Notes: generated by a model from the letters alone, not told the origin. A DNA stretch of 64,000 nt from Pseudomonas sp. KU43P (GCF_033095865.1 NZ_AP019365.1:1151501-1215500), one strand, 5' to 3'; shown: positions 1-9,078, counted from the first letter of the stretch. Translations and numbers: made by a program.

Positions 1-281
1 GTGGCGAGAGCTACGCCGGGCAGCCGGCACTGCGTCGCAAGGACCTGCTGGTGGCGTCGGTGGCGTTGCTGTATGCGGTGTGGCTGCTGTACGCCGGTGG
101 CCTGAAATACCTGCTGCTGTCGGCGCTGCTGTACGCCCCGGGGGTGATCCTGTTCGCCCGGGCCAAGCGTGAGCAGGGGCAGCCCCTGTTCACCCACTGG
201 GAAAAGCTGATTTTTGCGGCAGTGCTGGCCGGCGCGGCGGTGGCGGCCTACTTGCTGTACTCAGGGCTGTTGAGCTTGTGA
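1..281 (+). CDS. arcD: Arginine/ornithine antiporter ArcD-type carrier, C-terminal part
   Basis: This is the 3' end of a multipass inner-membrane carrier; its 5' part lies outside the window, and the reading frame runs from base 3. The roughly 92 visible residues hold three hydrophobic segments, including LLVASVALLYAVWLLYAG and LLLSALLYAPGVILF, joined by a basic loop (FARAKREQ). This fits the end of basic amino acid/polyamine antiporters, most like ArcD, which exchanges arginine for ornithine in the arginine deiminase pathway. The last 21 bases overlap the convergent DUF454 gene. The family call is fairly safe; the exact substrate is inferred. Confidence 0.72.
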   Translation, partial: GESYAGQPALRRKDLLVASVALLYAVWLLYAGGLKYLLLSALLYAPGVILFARAKREQGQPLFTHWEKLIFAAVLAGAAVAAYLLYSGLLSL

Positions 282-674
282 CCCGGCAGGGCATGGCCGC
301 TCCGGGCGCGACCAGATCCACAGGTTGCCCAGGGTCATGCCGGCAATGGCCAGGAACACTGGCCAGTGGTGTTCGAGGAAGGTCAGCATCAAGGCTGCGC
401 ATAGCAGCATGCTGACAGTGGCGCTGACCTTGTCCCGGCGCTGGATCACCTTGCCGTTGCGCCAGTTGTAGAGGATCGGCCCGAACAGCCGGTGGTTCTC
501 CAGCCAGGCCGACAGCCTTGGCGAGCTGCGGGTCGCGGCCCAGGCGGCCAAGAGAATGAACTCGGTGGTCGGCAAGCCGGGAATCACGATCGCCACGAGG
601 CCAATGCCCAGGCTCACGTAAGCCAGGATGCCGTACAGCAGGCGCGACAGTTTCGAGCGGGCAGGTCGGGTCAT
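261..674 (-). CDS. ybaN: YbaN/DUF454 family inner-membrane protein
   Basis: A 137-residue small membrane protein. A basic N-terminus (MTRPARSKLSR) is followed by a hydrophobic segment and the motif IPGLPTTEFILLAAW (about residues 30-45), which is typical of the DUF454 (YbaN) family. Two further hydrophobic stretches follow: VSATVSMLLCAALMLTFL and VFLAIAGMTLGNLWIW. Family function is unknown. In pseudomonads these genes often sit near heme or iron genes, and here the heme oxygenase gene lies immediately upstream on the same strand, separated by a hairpin. The 3' end overlaps the arcD-like gene by 21 bases. Confidence 0.8.
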   Translation of the reverse strand: MTRPARSKLSRLLYGILAYVSLGIGLVAIVIPGLPTTEFILLAAWAATRSSPRLSAWLENHRLFGPILYNWRNGKVIQRRDKVSATVSMLLCAALMLTFLEHHWPVFLAIAGMTLGNLWIWSRPERPCPAGSQAQQP

Positions 675-694
675 GGTCTCACTGCGTAAAACGT

Positions 695-717
695 CCGGCC
701 GCCGGAGGGGCGGCCGG
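695..717 (-). terminator. Hairpin after the heme oxygenase gene
   Basis: A perfect 9-bp GC-only stem (CCGGCCGCC with GGCGGCCGG) with a 5-base loop lies just past the heme oxygenase stop. On the minus strand it is followed by ACGTTTTAC, so the T-tract is short. It is probably a terminator or 3' stabilising hairpin between this gene and ybaN. Confidence 0.55.
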
Positions 718-727
718 GTGATGCGTA

Positions 728-1321
728 TCAGGCCAGCGCGGCGTCAGCGGCGTAGGCATGCTTGAGCAGTTCGGTGAAACGCTCGAAGGCGGCGACTGCA
801 CCGCGTTCGGCAGCAGCGTCTTCTTCGTCCGACAGCGTCAGGCCATCGAGGATACGGGTGAACTGCTTCCAGCCTTCGGCACGGCCACCGGCCGGTTCGC
901 CCAGGTGGCGAGCACCGAAACTGTCGGACAATTCCAGCGCCACGGCACGCTTGATCAGAAACGCAGCGCCCAGTTTGGAGCCTTCGGAGACGAAGATCCA
1001 GCCCAAGGCCTCACCCAGGCTCGGCTTCTGCAGCGCGCCGGGTACCGCTGCCGGCACTTCGGTGTCGAGGTCGGCGAGGTCAAGGCGGGCCTGCTCGGCG
1101 CGGCAGCGCTCTGCCAGGTCGGGGACGATGGCAATCAGTTGCGGGTCGTTGTACAGGGCCTGCAGTTCGGACTGGAACAGGTACTGGGCGACGACGAAGC
1201 GGGCGAAGCTTTCGCGGCTGTCGAATGGCTTGTGGGATTTGACCAGGGCGTCGAGCTCGGTGTGCGGGGCGTGGGTGACCTGGTTGAGGCGTTGCGAGCG
1301 CAGGGCTGGGCGGTCGGTCAT
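728..1321 (-). CDS. hemO: Biliverdin-producing heme oxygenase
   Basis: A 197-residue soluble, cytoplasmic protein of the bacterial heme oxygenase family (HemO/PigA/BphO type), which opens heme to biliverdin, CO and free iron. The N-terminal pattern LNQVTHAPHTELD carries the expected proximal histidine (H20, in the T-x3-H-x2-L-[DE] context). The distal-helix region reads EGSKLGAAFL. Length matches the family, usually around 190-210 aa. It is the last gene of the leftward sigma/anti-sigma/receptor cluster, separated from the receptor by a REP pair. The context says it recovers iron from heme imported by that receptor. Which biliverdin isomer it forms cannot be read from sequence. Confidence 0.88.
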   Translation of the reverse strand: MTDRPALRSQRLNQVTHAPHTELDALVKSHKPFDSRESFARFVVAQYLFQSELQALYNDPQLIAIVPDLAERCRAEQARLDLADLDTEVPAAVPGALQKPSLGEALGWIFVSEGSKLGAAFLIKRAVALELSDSFGARHLGEPAGGRAEGWKQFTRILDGLTLSDEEDAAAERGAVAAFERFTELLKHAYAADAALA

Positions 1322-1413
1322 GGGGTGGTCCTTGGAAAATGAGGGCGTCTAGTGACAAGACGAAGCAACGGGGTGGGGAGAGTAAAAAAATGCGATCTTG
1401 GGTGGTTTGTGCT

Positions 1414-1508
1414 GGCCTCATCGCCGGCAAGCCGGCTCCCACAGGTACACCACAAGTCTTGAAATCTGTGGTGTACCGGTGGGACCCGGCTTGTCAGGCG
1501 ATGGGGCC
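1414..1508. repeat. REP pair (inverted), receptor-heme oxygenase spacer
   Basis: A REP unit (GCCGGCAAGCCGGCTCCCACAGG) is followed by a degenerate inverted partner (GGGACCCGGCTTGTCAGGCG). Between them GGTACACCACA pairs with TGTGGTGTACC, so the whole element can form one long hairpin. The partner unit is the most diverged of the set. Confidence 0.75.
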
Positions 1509-1516
1509 TGATCGGA

Positions 1517-4105
1517 TCAGATGTCCCACACCACATTGATGGCGAAGTTACGCCCCGGCATGGTCAGGCGATCCAGGTTGGCCGGCTGAGTCACAGCGGC
1601 CTCGCCCTGGCCGTCGTAGCCGCGCACGTCATCCCACTGCCAGTACTTCTTGTCGGCCAGGTTGTAGAGCCCGGCATTGACCGTCACATCGTCGGTGACT
1701 TTGTAGAAGCCAGTCAGGTCCAGCACGCCGTAGCCCGGCGTGCGGAACTGCGAGCTCGCGCCGTCGGGGGCGAAGAAGGTGGTGTCGTCGACGCGGGTCT
1801 TGCGCTTGACCAGGGTCCAGCTCAACAGGCCGCCGTAGTTCGGCTGCTCATAGCCCAGGCCGAACACGCCGGTCAGCGGGTTGACGCTGTTCAGCGGCTG
1901 GCCGTTGTCATCGTTGCGACCGTGGGCGTAAGCGATCGAGCCCTGGGTGTAAAGACCCTGCGGTGCACCGAAGTGGTCGAGGTTGAGGCGGCCCTTGACC
2001 TCGGCACCCTTGATGGTGGCGTGCTTGATATTGTTGGCCTGGAAGGTGGTGCCCAGGTTGGCCGACTGCACGGCGTCTTCGTCGATGAAGTCGCGGTACT
2101 TGTTGTAGAACACCGCAGCGCTGAAGTTGCCGGCATCGAAGTTGCCGCGCAGGCCGGTTTCGTAGCTCTTGCTCTTTTCCGGCTCGAGCCCTGGGTTGCC
2201 GCGCACGCTGTAGCCCAGGCTCGGGTTCTCGAAGCGGCCGTACATTGATTTGGCGGTCGGTGTGCGGAAGCCTTCGGCGTACTGGCCGTACCAGGTGTAG
2301 TGGTCGTTGAAGGCGTAGGTCAGGCCGAACTTCGGCGATACGCGGTGCCACTTCTTGTCCGAGTCGTCGAGTTCGGTAGGCGCCGTGCCCGACCCCTGAA
2401 TGCCGCGCAGGAATTCGTCGGTGAACTTGGGCTCCATGCGCGTGTAGTCATAACGGGCACCGGGCAGGAAGGTCCAGTTGTTCCAGCGGATTTCATCCTG
2501 CACGAACAGGCTGTAAGTGTTGACCGTCGGATCCGGGAAGTCGCTGACCAGTGCCTGGCCGTCGCGCGGGCTGTCCTGGCCGATCGCCGTGCAGCCACCA
2601 CCAATGGCCACGCAGGTGCCGGAGCCGCTGCGTGAACCGGTCACTTCTTCATGCTTGATCGTGGTGCCGTAGGTCAGCAGGTGGTCGGTCTGGCCAAGGC
2701 TGAAGGCTTTGTCCAACTGAGCGTCGAAGACCCATTGGCGGTCTTTGTAGGTGGTCTGGCGGTCGCGGAACACTTGCCGTCCCGAGGCGACATACAGCTC
2801 ATCCGTGCGTTGGTCGGTCTTGGCAATCTGATAGTTGAGGCTCCATTTGACATGGTCGGCGACCAGGCTATCGAGGCCGAACTCGTGGTTGATGCCAAAG
2901 CGCTCGCGGGTGACGGTGTCGTTGCCCTGGCGCATGCGGTAGGCGTTCATCCCGCCGAAGCCTGGAATGAAAGGCCCGCCTACGGCACTGAGGATGTTCT
3001 GGTCGCGGTCATCCTTGTAGCGCTCGTAGGTGAAACCCAGGCGCGCATCGTCGGCGTAGTTCCAGCCGAGCTTGGCTAGCACGTTGGTGGTGCGCACATC
3101 TTCCGGGTTGGCTTCGGTACGGGAAAGGCCGGTGCCGCCGTGCTCGCCATAGGATTCGGTTTCATGGCCGTTGCGCTGGCTCAGGTGCAGCAGGCCGTCG
3201 AAGTCGCCCTGGCGGCCGGCCACGGTGGCCGAGGTCAGCCAGCTTTCGTCTGCCGAGCTGTAGCCGGTCTTCAAACGTGCACCCACGTCCTTGCCGGGCT
3301 TGATGATGTCGTCCGGGTCGAGGGTGAAGTAGCTCACCGCGCCGCCGATGGCATTGCTGCCGTACAGCACCGAGGCCGGGCCGCGGAGGATTTCCACGCG
3401 CTTGACGATCTCGGGGTCGACGTAGTTGCGCTGGGTCTGGGCGTAGGGGCCGTAGAAAAAGCTGTCCGGGATCGACACACCGTCGACCTGGGTCAGGATG
3501 CGCTCACCGTCGATGCCGCGGATGTTGTAGCCGTTCAGGCCGCTGCGCTGGCCCACACCACCGACCGAGACGCCTGGCTCGTAACGCACCAGTTGCTTGA
3601 TGTCGTTGACGTTCTGCCGGTCCAGTTGCTCGCGGGTCTGCACGCTCACGGTGCTCGGTACCTGGCTCACGTCCTGGGCGCTGCGGGTAGCGCTGACGGT
3701 CATCTGCTGCAGGGCGATGGCGTTGCCCGCCGACTGGCGCTCCAGTACCACGTTGCCGTTGCTGATCTTGCGATAGCCCAGGCCCGTGCCTTGCAGCAGA
3801 CGTTTGAGCGCGGCTTCCGGCGCCAGAGAACCCTGCACGCCAGGCGATGCCACGCCGTCGGCCAGCTCTGCGCTGAAACCGACCTGCCAGCCGGTGACCT
3901 GGCTGAAGGCATTGATTGCTTCGACCAAAGGCTGCTGGGCGATGCTGAAGCGGTAGTCGCCCATGCGCGGGCTGCTGGCCTGGGCTGGTTCTGCAGCCAG
4001 CGCCGGCAAGCTGCAGGCGCCGCTGGCGAGCAGGGCCAGCGTCAGCAGCGACAGTTGCCCTGTACGGCGGGGAAGGGTGGACGGGCGAGTTGGACCTGTG
4101 GACAT
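1517..4105 (-). CDS. TonB-dependent heme receptor with STN signalling domain (HxuA/HasR-like)
   Basis: An 862-residue outer-membrane receptor for heme or hemoproteins. It has a signal peptide (cleavage near residue 38, after ALAA), an STN signalling domain (about 50-105) that talks to the FecR-type protein, and a plug containing NIRGIDGERILTQVDGV and VEILRGPASVLYGSNAIGG. The 22-strand barrel ends in FAINVVWDI. Heme-receptor boxes are recognisable as FRTP (about residue 612) and NPGLEPEKS (about 636), equivalents of FRAP and NPNL. Unusually, the loop between them has no histidine. The start is an ATG with a GGGAG-type ribosome site. Order and domain content match cell-surface signalling systems such as HxuIRA or HasISR; no hemophore gene is in view. 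Confidence 0.9.
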   Translation of the reverse strand: MSTGPTRPSTLPRRTGQLSLLTLALLASGACSLPALAAEPAQASSPRMGDYRFSIAQQPLVEAINAFSQVTGWQVGFSAELADGVASPGVQGSLAPEAALKRLLQGTGLGYRKISNGNVVLERQSAGNAIALQQMTVSATRSAQDVSQVPSTVSVQTREQLDRQNVNDIKQLVRYEPGVSVGGVGQRSGLNGYNIRGIDGERILTQVDGVSIPDSFFYGPYAQTQRNYVDPEIVKRVEILRGPASVLYGSNAIGGAVSYFTLDPDDIIKPGKDVGARLKTGYSSADESWLTSATVAGRQGDFDGLLHLSQRNGHETESYGEHGGTGLSRTEANPEDVRTTNVLAKLGWNYADDARLGFTYERYKDDRDQNILSAVGGPFIPGFGGMNAYRMRQGNDTVTRERFGINHEFGLDSLVADHVKWSLNYQIAKTDQRTDELYVASGRQVFRDRQTTYKDRQWVFDAQLDKAFSLGQTDHLLTYGTTIKHEEVTGSRSGSGTCVAIGGGCTAIGQDSPRDGQALVSDFPDPTVNTYSLFVQDEIRWNNWTFLPGARYDYTRMEPKFTDEFLRGIQGSGTAPTELDDSDKKWHRVSPKFGLTYAFNDHYTWYGQYAEGFRTPTAKSMYGRFENPSLGYSVRGNPGLEPEKSKSYETGLRGNFDAGNFSAAVFYNKYRDFIDEDAVQSANLGTTFQANNIKHATIKGAEVKGRLNLDHFGAPQGLYTQGSIAYAHGRNDDNGQPLNSVNPLTGVFGLGYEQPNYGGLLSWTLVKRKTRVDDTTFFAPDGASSQFRTPGYGVLDLTGFYKVTDDVTVNAGLYNLADKKYWQWDDVRGYDGQGEAAVTQPANLDRLTMPGRNFAINVVWDI

Positions 4106-4231
4106 CGAAAGCGCTCCCTGACGCGCGAACTGTTATAGGTGATGACCGTTCCTGTTTTGAAACAAGAATCAGTTGCATTGGCTATAACGAGACGGACGGG
4201 GCAGCGCGATCGCGTAAAAATAAATTTCAGG

Positions 4232-5194
4232 TCAGTTGAGGATCACCACGGCAGGGTATTCGTGTAGCTGCGCCGAGGTGATGTGAGCCAAGGCGCGCAG
4301 GGTCTCCAGGGGCTGGTCGAGGCGGTAGTTGCCGGTCACGGCCATGTCATCGAGGTGGCTGTTGCGGTTTATGATCCAGCCAGGGTAGTAACGCCGCACT
4401 TCGGCCAGTACCTGGCTCAGCGGGCAGTTCTCGAACACCAGGCGGCCTTCGACCCAGGCCAGGTCCTTGTGCATGTCTGGCCGCTGGCGCTCGCCGAAGC
4501 CCTGGGGGCCGACACTTATGCTGTCGCCGGCGCTGAGGCGGATTCGCTGGTCGCTGGCGGCTTGCAGGTCGACATCGCCGCGTTGCACGCGGACCTGCGC
4601 TTCGCCATCGAGGAAGCGCACGGCGAAATCGGTGTCGCGCACCTGCGCGCGCAGCGGGCCGGCCTGAACCTCCAGGGGCATTTGCGCACCGCCTGCTACC
4701 TGGAAATACGCCTCGCCTTGCAGCAAGCGCGCCACCTGGCGGCCCTCACGCACGTCGCTGGCGAACGCCGAGTTGGTGTTGAGCAGCACCTTGGCGCCGT
4801 CATCGAGTTGCACACGCTGGCGCTCGCCAACCACGGTCAGGTGGTCGGCCTGCAGGCGCACCGGCAGGTTGCCGACAGTGAACAGCCCGACCAGCAGCAC
4901 GGCTGCAGTGGCCAGGGGTTTCCAATGGCTGCGCAGGCGACCGCGCAAGGACCGCCGCCGACCGTGGTGCATCTGGGTGGCGGCCTGGCGCAGTGGCGTG
5001 CCGTTCCACAGGGCCTCGGCCTCGACGTAGGCCTCGGCATTTTCCGGGGCCGCACTGAGCCACTGCTCGAAGGCCAGGGTATCGGCGTCGCTGGCGCATT
5101 GCAGGCGAACGAGCCAGTCTAGTGCCTCGTCCATCGCACGGGCGCGGGCGTCGAGCCCGGCGGCAGACGGGCGAGTGACGGGGCTGTCGGTCAC
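4232..5194 (-). CDS. FecR-type anti-sigma factor / sigma regulator
   Basis: A 320-residue inner-membrane regulator that relays receptor occupancy to the ECF sigma factor. The N-terminal cytoplasmic FecR_N region (about 20-65) has the usual tryptophan-rich pattern (ALDWLVRLQ, FEQWLSAAPENAEAYVEAEALW cut by the motif boundary). One transmembrane helix follows (about 93-111, LATAAVLLVGLFTVGNL). The periplasmic part has a FecR domain (VVGERQRVQLDDGAKVLLN) and a C-terminal secretin/STN-like part (LSQVLAEVRRYYPGWI). It lies 90 bases after the sigma gene and 126 bases before the receptor gene, all leftward. Confidence 0.9.
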   Translation of the reverse strand: MTDSPVTRPSAAGLDARARAMDEALDWLVRLQCASDADTLAFEQWLSAAPENAEAYVEAEALWNGTPLRQAATQMHHGRRRSLRGRLRSHWKPLATAAVLLVGLFTVGNLPVRLQADHLTVVGERQRVQLDDGAKVLLNTNSAFASDVREGRQVARLLQGEAYFQVAGGAQMPLEVQAGPLRAQVRDTDFAVRFLDGEAQVRVQRGDVDLQAASDQRIRLSAGDSISVGPQGFGERQRPDMHKDLAWVEGRLVFENCPLSQVLAEVRRYYPGWIINRNSHLDDMAVTGNYRLDQPLETLRALAHITSAQLHEYPAVVILN

Positions 5195-5284
5195 GGTGAG
5201 TCCTTGAATGGAATTTTTCGAATGATCAAGGCTAAGGCGGGACGTGGCAAGGGCTTCGGTTCATTCAGGCGGCCAACGGTCGGC

Positions 5285-5797
5285 TCATTTGAGGCGATCG
5301 GCCACGCCCATGCAGATGGCCATGATCAGTTTCAGTTCCTTCTGAACTGTACTGGCCGAAACCTTGAGTTGATCGGCAATTTCCAGGTAGCTGGCGCCGT
5401 GCAGGCGGCTGAGGATGAAAATCCGTTGCTGGCGCTCGGTGAGCTGGTTGAGGCTGACGCTCAGGTGCTTGAGCAACTGCTCGGCATGAGCGGCGTCCTC
5501 GCTGCTGCTCAGCGGCGCTGCGACATTGTGCAGGACGTCGTCGGGCACATCGTCTACCAGCATGCGCGCTTGCACCCGGCGTGTGCGCAGATGGTCCAGG
5601 GCCAGGTTGCGGGCGGTCTGGAAGACGAACGGTTCGAGGTGCTCGATGGGCCGTTCGCCGAGGGCACGGGAAACCCGCAGGTAGGTCTCCTGAAGCAGGT
5701 CCTCGGCAGTGCTGGGGTTGCCCACCATGCGCTGCAAGGTACGCAGCAGGGAAAGGCGCTGGACAAGGAAGACGGAGTTGAACCGGGACTGATTCAC
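5285..5797 (-). CDS. ECF RNA polymerase sigma factor, iron/heme-starvation (FecI/HxuI) type
   Basis: A 170-residue sigma-70 factor with only regions 2 and 4. Region 2 includes NPSTAEDLLQETYLRV and FVFQTARNLALDHLR; region 4 carries the helix-turn-helix SYLEIADQLKVSASTVQKEL. It uses a GTG start. It heads the leftward fecR-receptor-heme oxygenase cluster and lies just below a Fur-box-like palindrome. The expected model is Fur-repressed expression, then activation through the receptor and FecR when heme is bound, then transcription of the receptor gene. Confidence 0.9.
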   Translation of the reverse strand: MNQSRFNSVFLVQRLSLLRTLQRMVGNPSTAEDLLQETYLRVSRALGERPIEHLEPFVFQTARNLALDHLRTRRVQARMLVDDVPDDVLHNVAAPLSSSEDAAHAEQLLKHLSVSLNQLTERQQRIFILSRLHGASYLEIADQLKVSASTVQKELKLIMAICMGVADRLK

Positions 5798-5823
5798 GGG
5801 GGGACCTGGCCGACGAAAGGTGA

Positions 5824-5840
5824 ATGATAATGCTTATCAT
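5824..5840. promoter_or_regulatory. Fur box-like palindrome upstream of the sigma gene
   Basis: ATGATAA-TGC-TTATCAT is a perfect 7-bp inverted repeat that closely matches the core of the Fur consensus (GATAATGATAATCATTATC). It lies 27 bases upstream of the GTG of the ECF sigma gene. Iron repression through Fur is an inference from this match and from the gene's function. Confidence 0.75.
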
Positions 5841-5901
5841 CTTGTCTGTAGGTCAAGCCTGGAAGTGTTATGGAAAAGTAAAGATTGTAGTTTTCCGGGG
5901 C

Positions 5902-5977
5902 GGCCCTATCGCCGGCAAGCCGGCTCCCACAGGTTGGGTCCGGTTCCTGTGGGAGCCGGCTTGCCGGCGATAGGGCC
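5902..5977. repeat. REP pair between sigma gene and gap
   Basis: Two inverted REP units (GCCGGCAAGCCGGCTCCCACAGG and its complement) are separated by about a dozen bases. The outer arms GGCCCTATC/GATAGGGCC also pair. The element sits just beyond the stop of gap and may act as its terminator. Confidence 0.85.
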
Positions 5978-5985
5978 AATGCAGA

Positions 5986-6987
5986 TCAGCGGGCGTTGCA
6001 CAACGCCAGGCAGTTATCCAGCATGCGGTTGGAGAAGCCCCACTCGTTGTCGTACCAGGCCAGTACCTTGAGCATCCGCCCATTGGCGCGGGTGTGGTTG
6101 GCATCGAAGATCGACGACAGCGGGTTATGGTTGAAGTCGCACGACACCAGCGGCAAGGCGTTGTAACCGAGCACCTTGGAATGCAGGCTTGCCTCCTGGA
6201 ACAACTGATTGACCTGCTCGGCAGTGGCCTCGCGCCTGAGGTTGACGGTGAGGTCGACCAGCGACACGTTGATCACCGGCACCCTCACGGCCATGCCGGT
6301 CAATTTGCCGGCGAGCTCTGGCAGCACCAGGCCCACGGCCTCGGCGGCGCCGGTCTTGCTCGGGATCATCGACTGGGTCGCGGAGCGGGCACGGTACGGG
6401 TCGCTGTGGTAAACATCGGTCAGCACCTGGTCATTGGTGTAGGCATGGATAGTGGTCATCAAACCCTGCTCGATACCGAATTCGCGGTGCAGCACCTGAG
6501 CGATCGGCGCCAGGCAGTTGGTGGTGCAAGAGGCGTTGGAGATGACCTGGTGCGAAGCGCGCAGGATGTCATGGTTGACCCCGTACACCACCGTGGCGTC
6601 GGCGCCCTTGGCCGGCGCCGAGACGATCACCTTGCCAGCCCCCGCAGCCAGGTGTGCGGCCGCCTTGGCGCGGTCGGTGAACAGCCCGGTGCATTCGAAC
6701 ACCACGTCGATCGCCTCGGCCTTCCAGGGCAGTTCGGCCGGGTTGCGGATGGCACTCACGGCGATGCGGTCGCCGTTTACCGTCAGGCTTTCGTGATCGG
6801 CCTCGACCGATGCAGCGAATGTGCCGTGCACGCTGTCGAACTTGAGCAAGTGAGCGTTCATCGCGCTGTCGCCCAGGTCGTTGATGGCGACGACCTGCAG
6901 GTCCTGGCGGTAGCCTTGGGTATAGAGTGCGCGCAGGATGTTGCGCCCGATGCGTCCGAATCCGTTGATGGCGATGCGTAGGGTCAT
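5986..6987 (-). CDS. gap: Glyceraldehyde-3-phosphate dehydrogenase, type I
   Basis: A 333-residue cytoplasmic enzyme that oxidises glyceraldehyde-3-phosphate to 1,3-bisphosphoglycerate with NAD(P). Visible features are the Rossmann motif [10 protein letters not shown] (residues 7-16), the catalytic SNASCTTNC with Cys154, and the active-site His181 in [11 protein letters not shown] chose the ATG at 6987 ([11 protein letters not shown]) rather than an upstream in-frame codon because it has an AGAGG ribosome site and gives the family's usual N-terminus. It diverges from edd; the shared spacer holds two HexR-type operators. This is the pseudomonad gap gene embedded in the Entner-Doudoroff regulon. 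Confidence 0.95.
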   Translation of the reverse strand: MTLRIAINGFGRIGRNILRALYTQGYRQDLQVVAINDLGDSAMNAHLLKFDSVHGTFAASVEADHESLTVNGDRIAVSAIRNPAELPWKAEAIDVVFECTGLFTDRAKAAAHLAAGAGKVIVSAPAKGADATVVYGVNHDILRASHQVISNASCTTNCLAPIAQVLHREFGIEQGLMTTIHAYTNDQVLTDVYHSDPYRARSATQSMIPSKTGAAEAVGLVLPELAGKLTGMAVRVPVINVSLVDLTVNLRREATAEQVNQLFQEASLHSKVLGYNALPLVSCDFNHNPLSSIFDANHTRANGRMLKVLAWYDNEWGFSNRMLDNCLALCNAR

Positions 6988-7051
6988 GGCAGTACCTCTG
7001 GCAGTCCGAGTGAAACCTGTGACACAAAGTAGCTTCACTGAAACGGTTTTG

Positions 7052-7066
7052 TTGTTGGAATTACAA
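7052..7066. promoter_or_regulatory. HexR-type operator 1 (gap side of the gap/edd spacer)
   Basis: TTGT-TGGAATT-ACAA fits the TTGT-N7/8-ACAA consensus reported for HexR in P. putida. It lies 65 bases upstream of the gap ATG. HexR releases DNA when it binds KDPG. A hexR gene lies about 14 kb away in this window. Confidence 0.75.
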
Positions 7067-7113
7067 GATTATTCACTGAGAGATAGAAAACAAGCCTTTT
7101 TGCTGGCAGTATT

Positions 7114-7129
7114 TTGTTTAAATATACAA
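7114..7129. promoter_or_regulatory. HexR-type operator 2 (edd side of the gap/edd spacer)
   Basis: TTGT-TTAAATAT-ACAA fits TTGT-N7/8-ACAA exactly with an 8-base spacer. It sits in the AT-rich part of the divergent gap/edd promoter region, about 120 bases before the edd ATG. Confidence 0.75.
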
Positions 7130-7251
7130 CGAGCGGTCGAGCAAGCCGTCTCCGTCGATTCACTGGGCCTCTTACCTTGAGCCTAGGTCGCAATCGTTTG
7201 GAGGGGAAATGCCTGGTAAACCGCCCTAATCGTTAGCCTGGAGTCCAGTAC

Positions 7252-9078
7252 ATGCACCCGCGCATCCTTGAGGTCACCCAACGGCTGATCGAACGCAGCC
7301 GTGCCACCCGTGAACGCTACCTGAAGCTCATTCACGGTGCGGCCAGTGACGGACCCATGCGGGCCAGCCTGCAGTGCGCCAACTTCGCCCACGGCGTGGC
7401 TGGGTGTGGCGCCGAAGACAAGCAGAGCCTGCGGCTGATGAACGCGGCCAACGTGGCCATCGTCTCGGCCTACAACGACATGCTGTCGGCCCACCAGCCC
7501 TACCTGCACTTCCCCGAACAGATCAAGAAGGCCCTGCGCGAGGTCGGCTCGGTCGGCCAGTTCGCCGGTGGGGTGCCGGCCATGTGCGATGGCGTGACCC
7601 AAGGCGAGCCCGGCATGGAGCTGGCCATCGCCAGCCGTGAAGTGATTGCCATGTCCACCGCAGTGGCGCTGTCACACAACATGTTCGACGCCGCGCTCAT
7701 GCTCGGCATCTGCGACAAGATCGTGCCTGGCCTGATGATGGGTGCGCTGCGCTTCGGCCATCTGCCGACCATCTTCGTCCCCGGCGGGCCGATGGTGTCG
7801 GGCATTTCCAACAAGCAGAAGGCCGATGTGCGCCAGCGCTATGCCGAGGGCAAGGCCAGCCGCGAGGAGCTGCTGGAGTCGGAGATGAAGTCTTACCACG
7901 GCCCCGGCACCTGCACCTTCTACGGCACCGCCAATACCAACCAGCTGGTGATGGAAGTGATGGGCCTGCACCTGCCGGGTGCCTCGTTCGTCAACCCCTA
8001 CACCCCGCTGCGCGATGCCCTCACCGCCGAGGCTGCGCAGCAGGTCACGCGTCTGACCAAGGCCAGCGGCAGCTTCATGCCCCTGGGCGAGATCGTCGAC
8101 GAGAAGGCGCTGGTCAACTCGATCGTGGCCCTGCACGCCACGGGCGGCTCCACCAACCACACCCTGCACATTCCGGCCATTGCCCAGGCCGCCGGCATCC
8201 AGCTTACGTGGCAAGACATGGCCGACCTCTCCGAGGTGGTGCCGACCCTGTCCCACGTCTACCCCAACGGCAAGGCTGACATCAACCACTTCCAGGCGGC
8301 AGGCGGCATGGCTTTCCTGATCCGCGAGCTGCTTGATGCCGGCCTGTTGCACGAAGATGTAAACACCGTGGCTGGCCACGGCTTGCGTCGCTATACCCAG
8401 GAGCCGTTCCTCGACAACGGCAAGCTGGTATGGCGCGAAGGCCCGCTGCAGAGCCTGGACGAGAGCATCCTGCGCCCGGTGGCGCGGCCGTTCTCGGCCG
8501 AAGGCGGCCTGCGGGTGATGGAAGGCAACCTCGGTCGCGGGGTGATGAAAGTGTCTGCCGTGGCCCCTGAGCACCAGGTGGTGGAAGCCCCGGCGCGGAT
8601 CTTCGATGACCAGCAATCGTTGGCCGATGCGTTCAAGGCTGGCGAGCTGGAGTGCGATTTCGTCGCCGTGGTGCGCTTCCAAGGGCCGCGTTGCAACGGC
8701 ATGCCGGAACTGCACAAGCTGACGCCGTTCCTCGGCGTGCTGCAGGACCGCGGCTACAAGGTGGCGCTGGTGACCGACGGGCGCATGTCCGGCGCTTCGG
8801 GCAAGATCCCGGCAGCCATCCATGTGTGCCCCGAAGCGTTTGACGGTGGCCCGCTGGCACGGGTGCGCGATGGTGATATCGTGCGCGTCGATGGTGTCGA
8901 AGGCACGCTGCAGGTGAGGGTGTCGGCCGAGGAATTGGCCAGCCGCGACCTGCCGGCACCGCCCCAGGGCAACGACCTGGGCTGCGGCCGCGAGTTGTTC
9001 GGCTTCATGCGCATGGCGTTCAGCCCGGCAGAGCAGGGTGCAAGCGCCTTCACCTCGGCCCTGGAGAACCTCAAATGA
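7252..9078 (+). CDS. edd: Phosphogluconate dehydratase
   Basis: A 608-residue enzyme of the IlvD/EDD family that converts 6-phosphogluconate to 2-keto-3-deoxy-6-phosphogluconate, the first committed Entner-Doudoroff step. Iron-sulfur ligand candidates are Cys154 (GICDKIVPG) and Cys221 ([15 protein letters not shown]). [11 protein letters not shown] and [19 protein letters not shown] are family signatures. It is first in edd-glk, and its stop overlaps the glk start in ATGA. Two HexR-type operators lie upstream. Confidence 0.96.
   Translation: MHPRILEVTQRLIERSRATRERYLKLIHGAASDGPMRASLQCANFAHGVAGCGAEDKQSLRLMNAANVAIVSAYNDMLSAHQPYLHFPEQIKKALREVGSVGQFAGGVPAMCDGVTQGEPGMELAIASREVIAMSTAVALSHNMFDAALMLGICDKIVPGLMMGALRFGHLPTIFVPGGPMVSGISNKQKADVRQRYAEGKASREELLESEMKSYHGPGTCTFYGTANTNQLVMEVMGLHLPGASFVNPYTPLRDALTAEAAQQVTRLTKASGSFMPLGEIVDEKALVNSIVALHATGGSTNHTLHIPAIAQAAGIQLTWQDMADLSEVVPTLSHVYPNGKADINHFQAAGGMAFLIRELLDAGLLHEDVNTVAGHGLRRYTQEPFLDNGKLVWREGPLQSLDESILRPVARPFSAEGGLRVMEGNLGRGVMKVSAVAPEHQVVEAPARIFDDQQSLADAFKAGELECDFVAVVRFQGPRCNGMPELHKLTPFLGVLQDRGYKVALVTDGRMSGASGKIPAAIHVCPEAFDGGPLARVRDGDIVRVDGVEGTLQVRVSAEELASRDLPAPPQGNDLGCGRELFGFMRMAFSPAEQGASAFTSALENLK

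Noticed and set aside
4152-4167. CTTGTTTC/GAAACAAG-like inverted repeat upstream of the heme receptor gene as a regulator box
   Set aside because: The arms are imperfect and match no box I know; ECF-dependent promoters of this type are not palindromic. Left unannotated.
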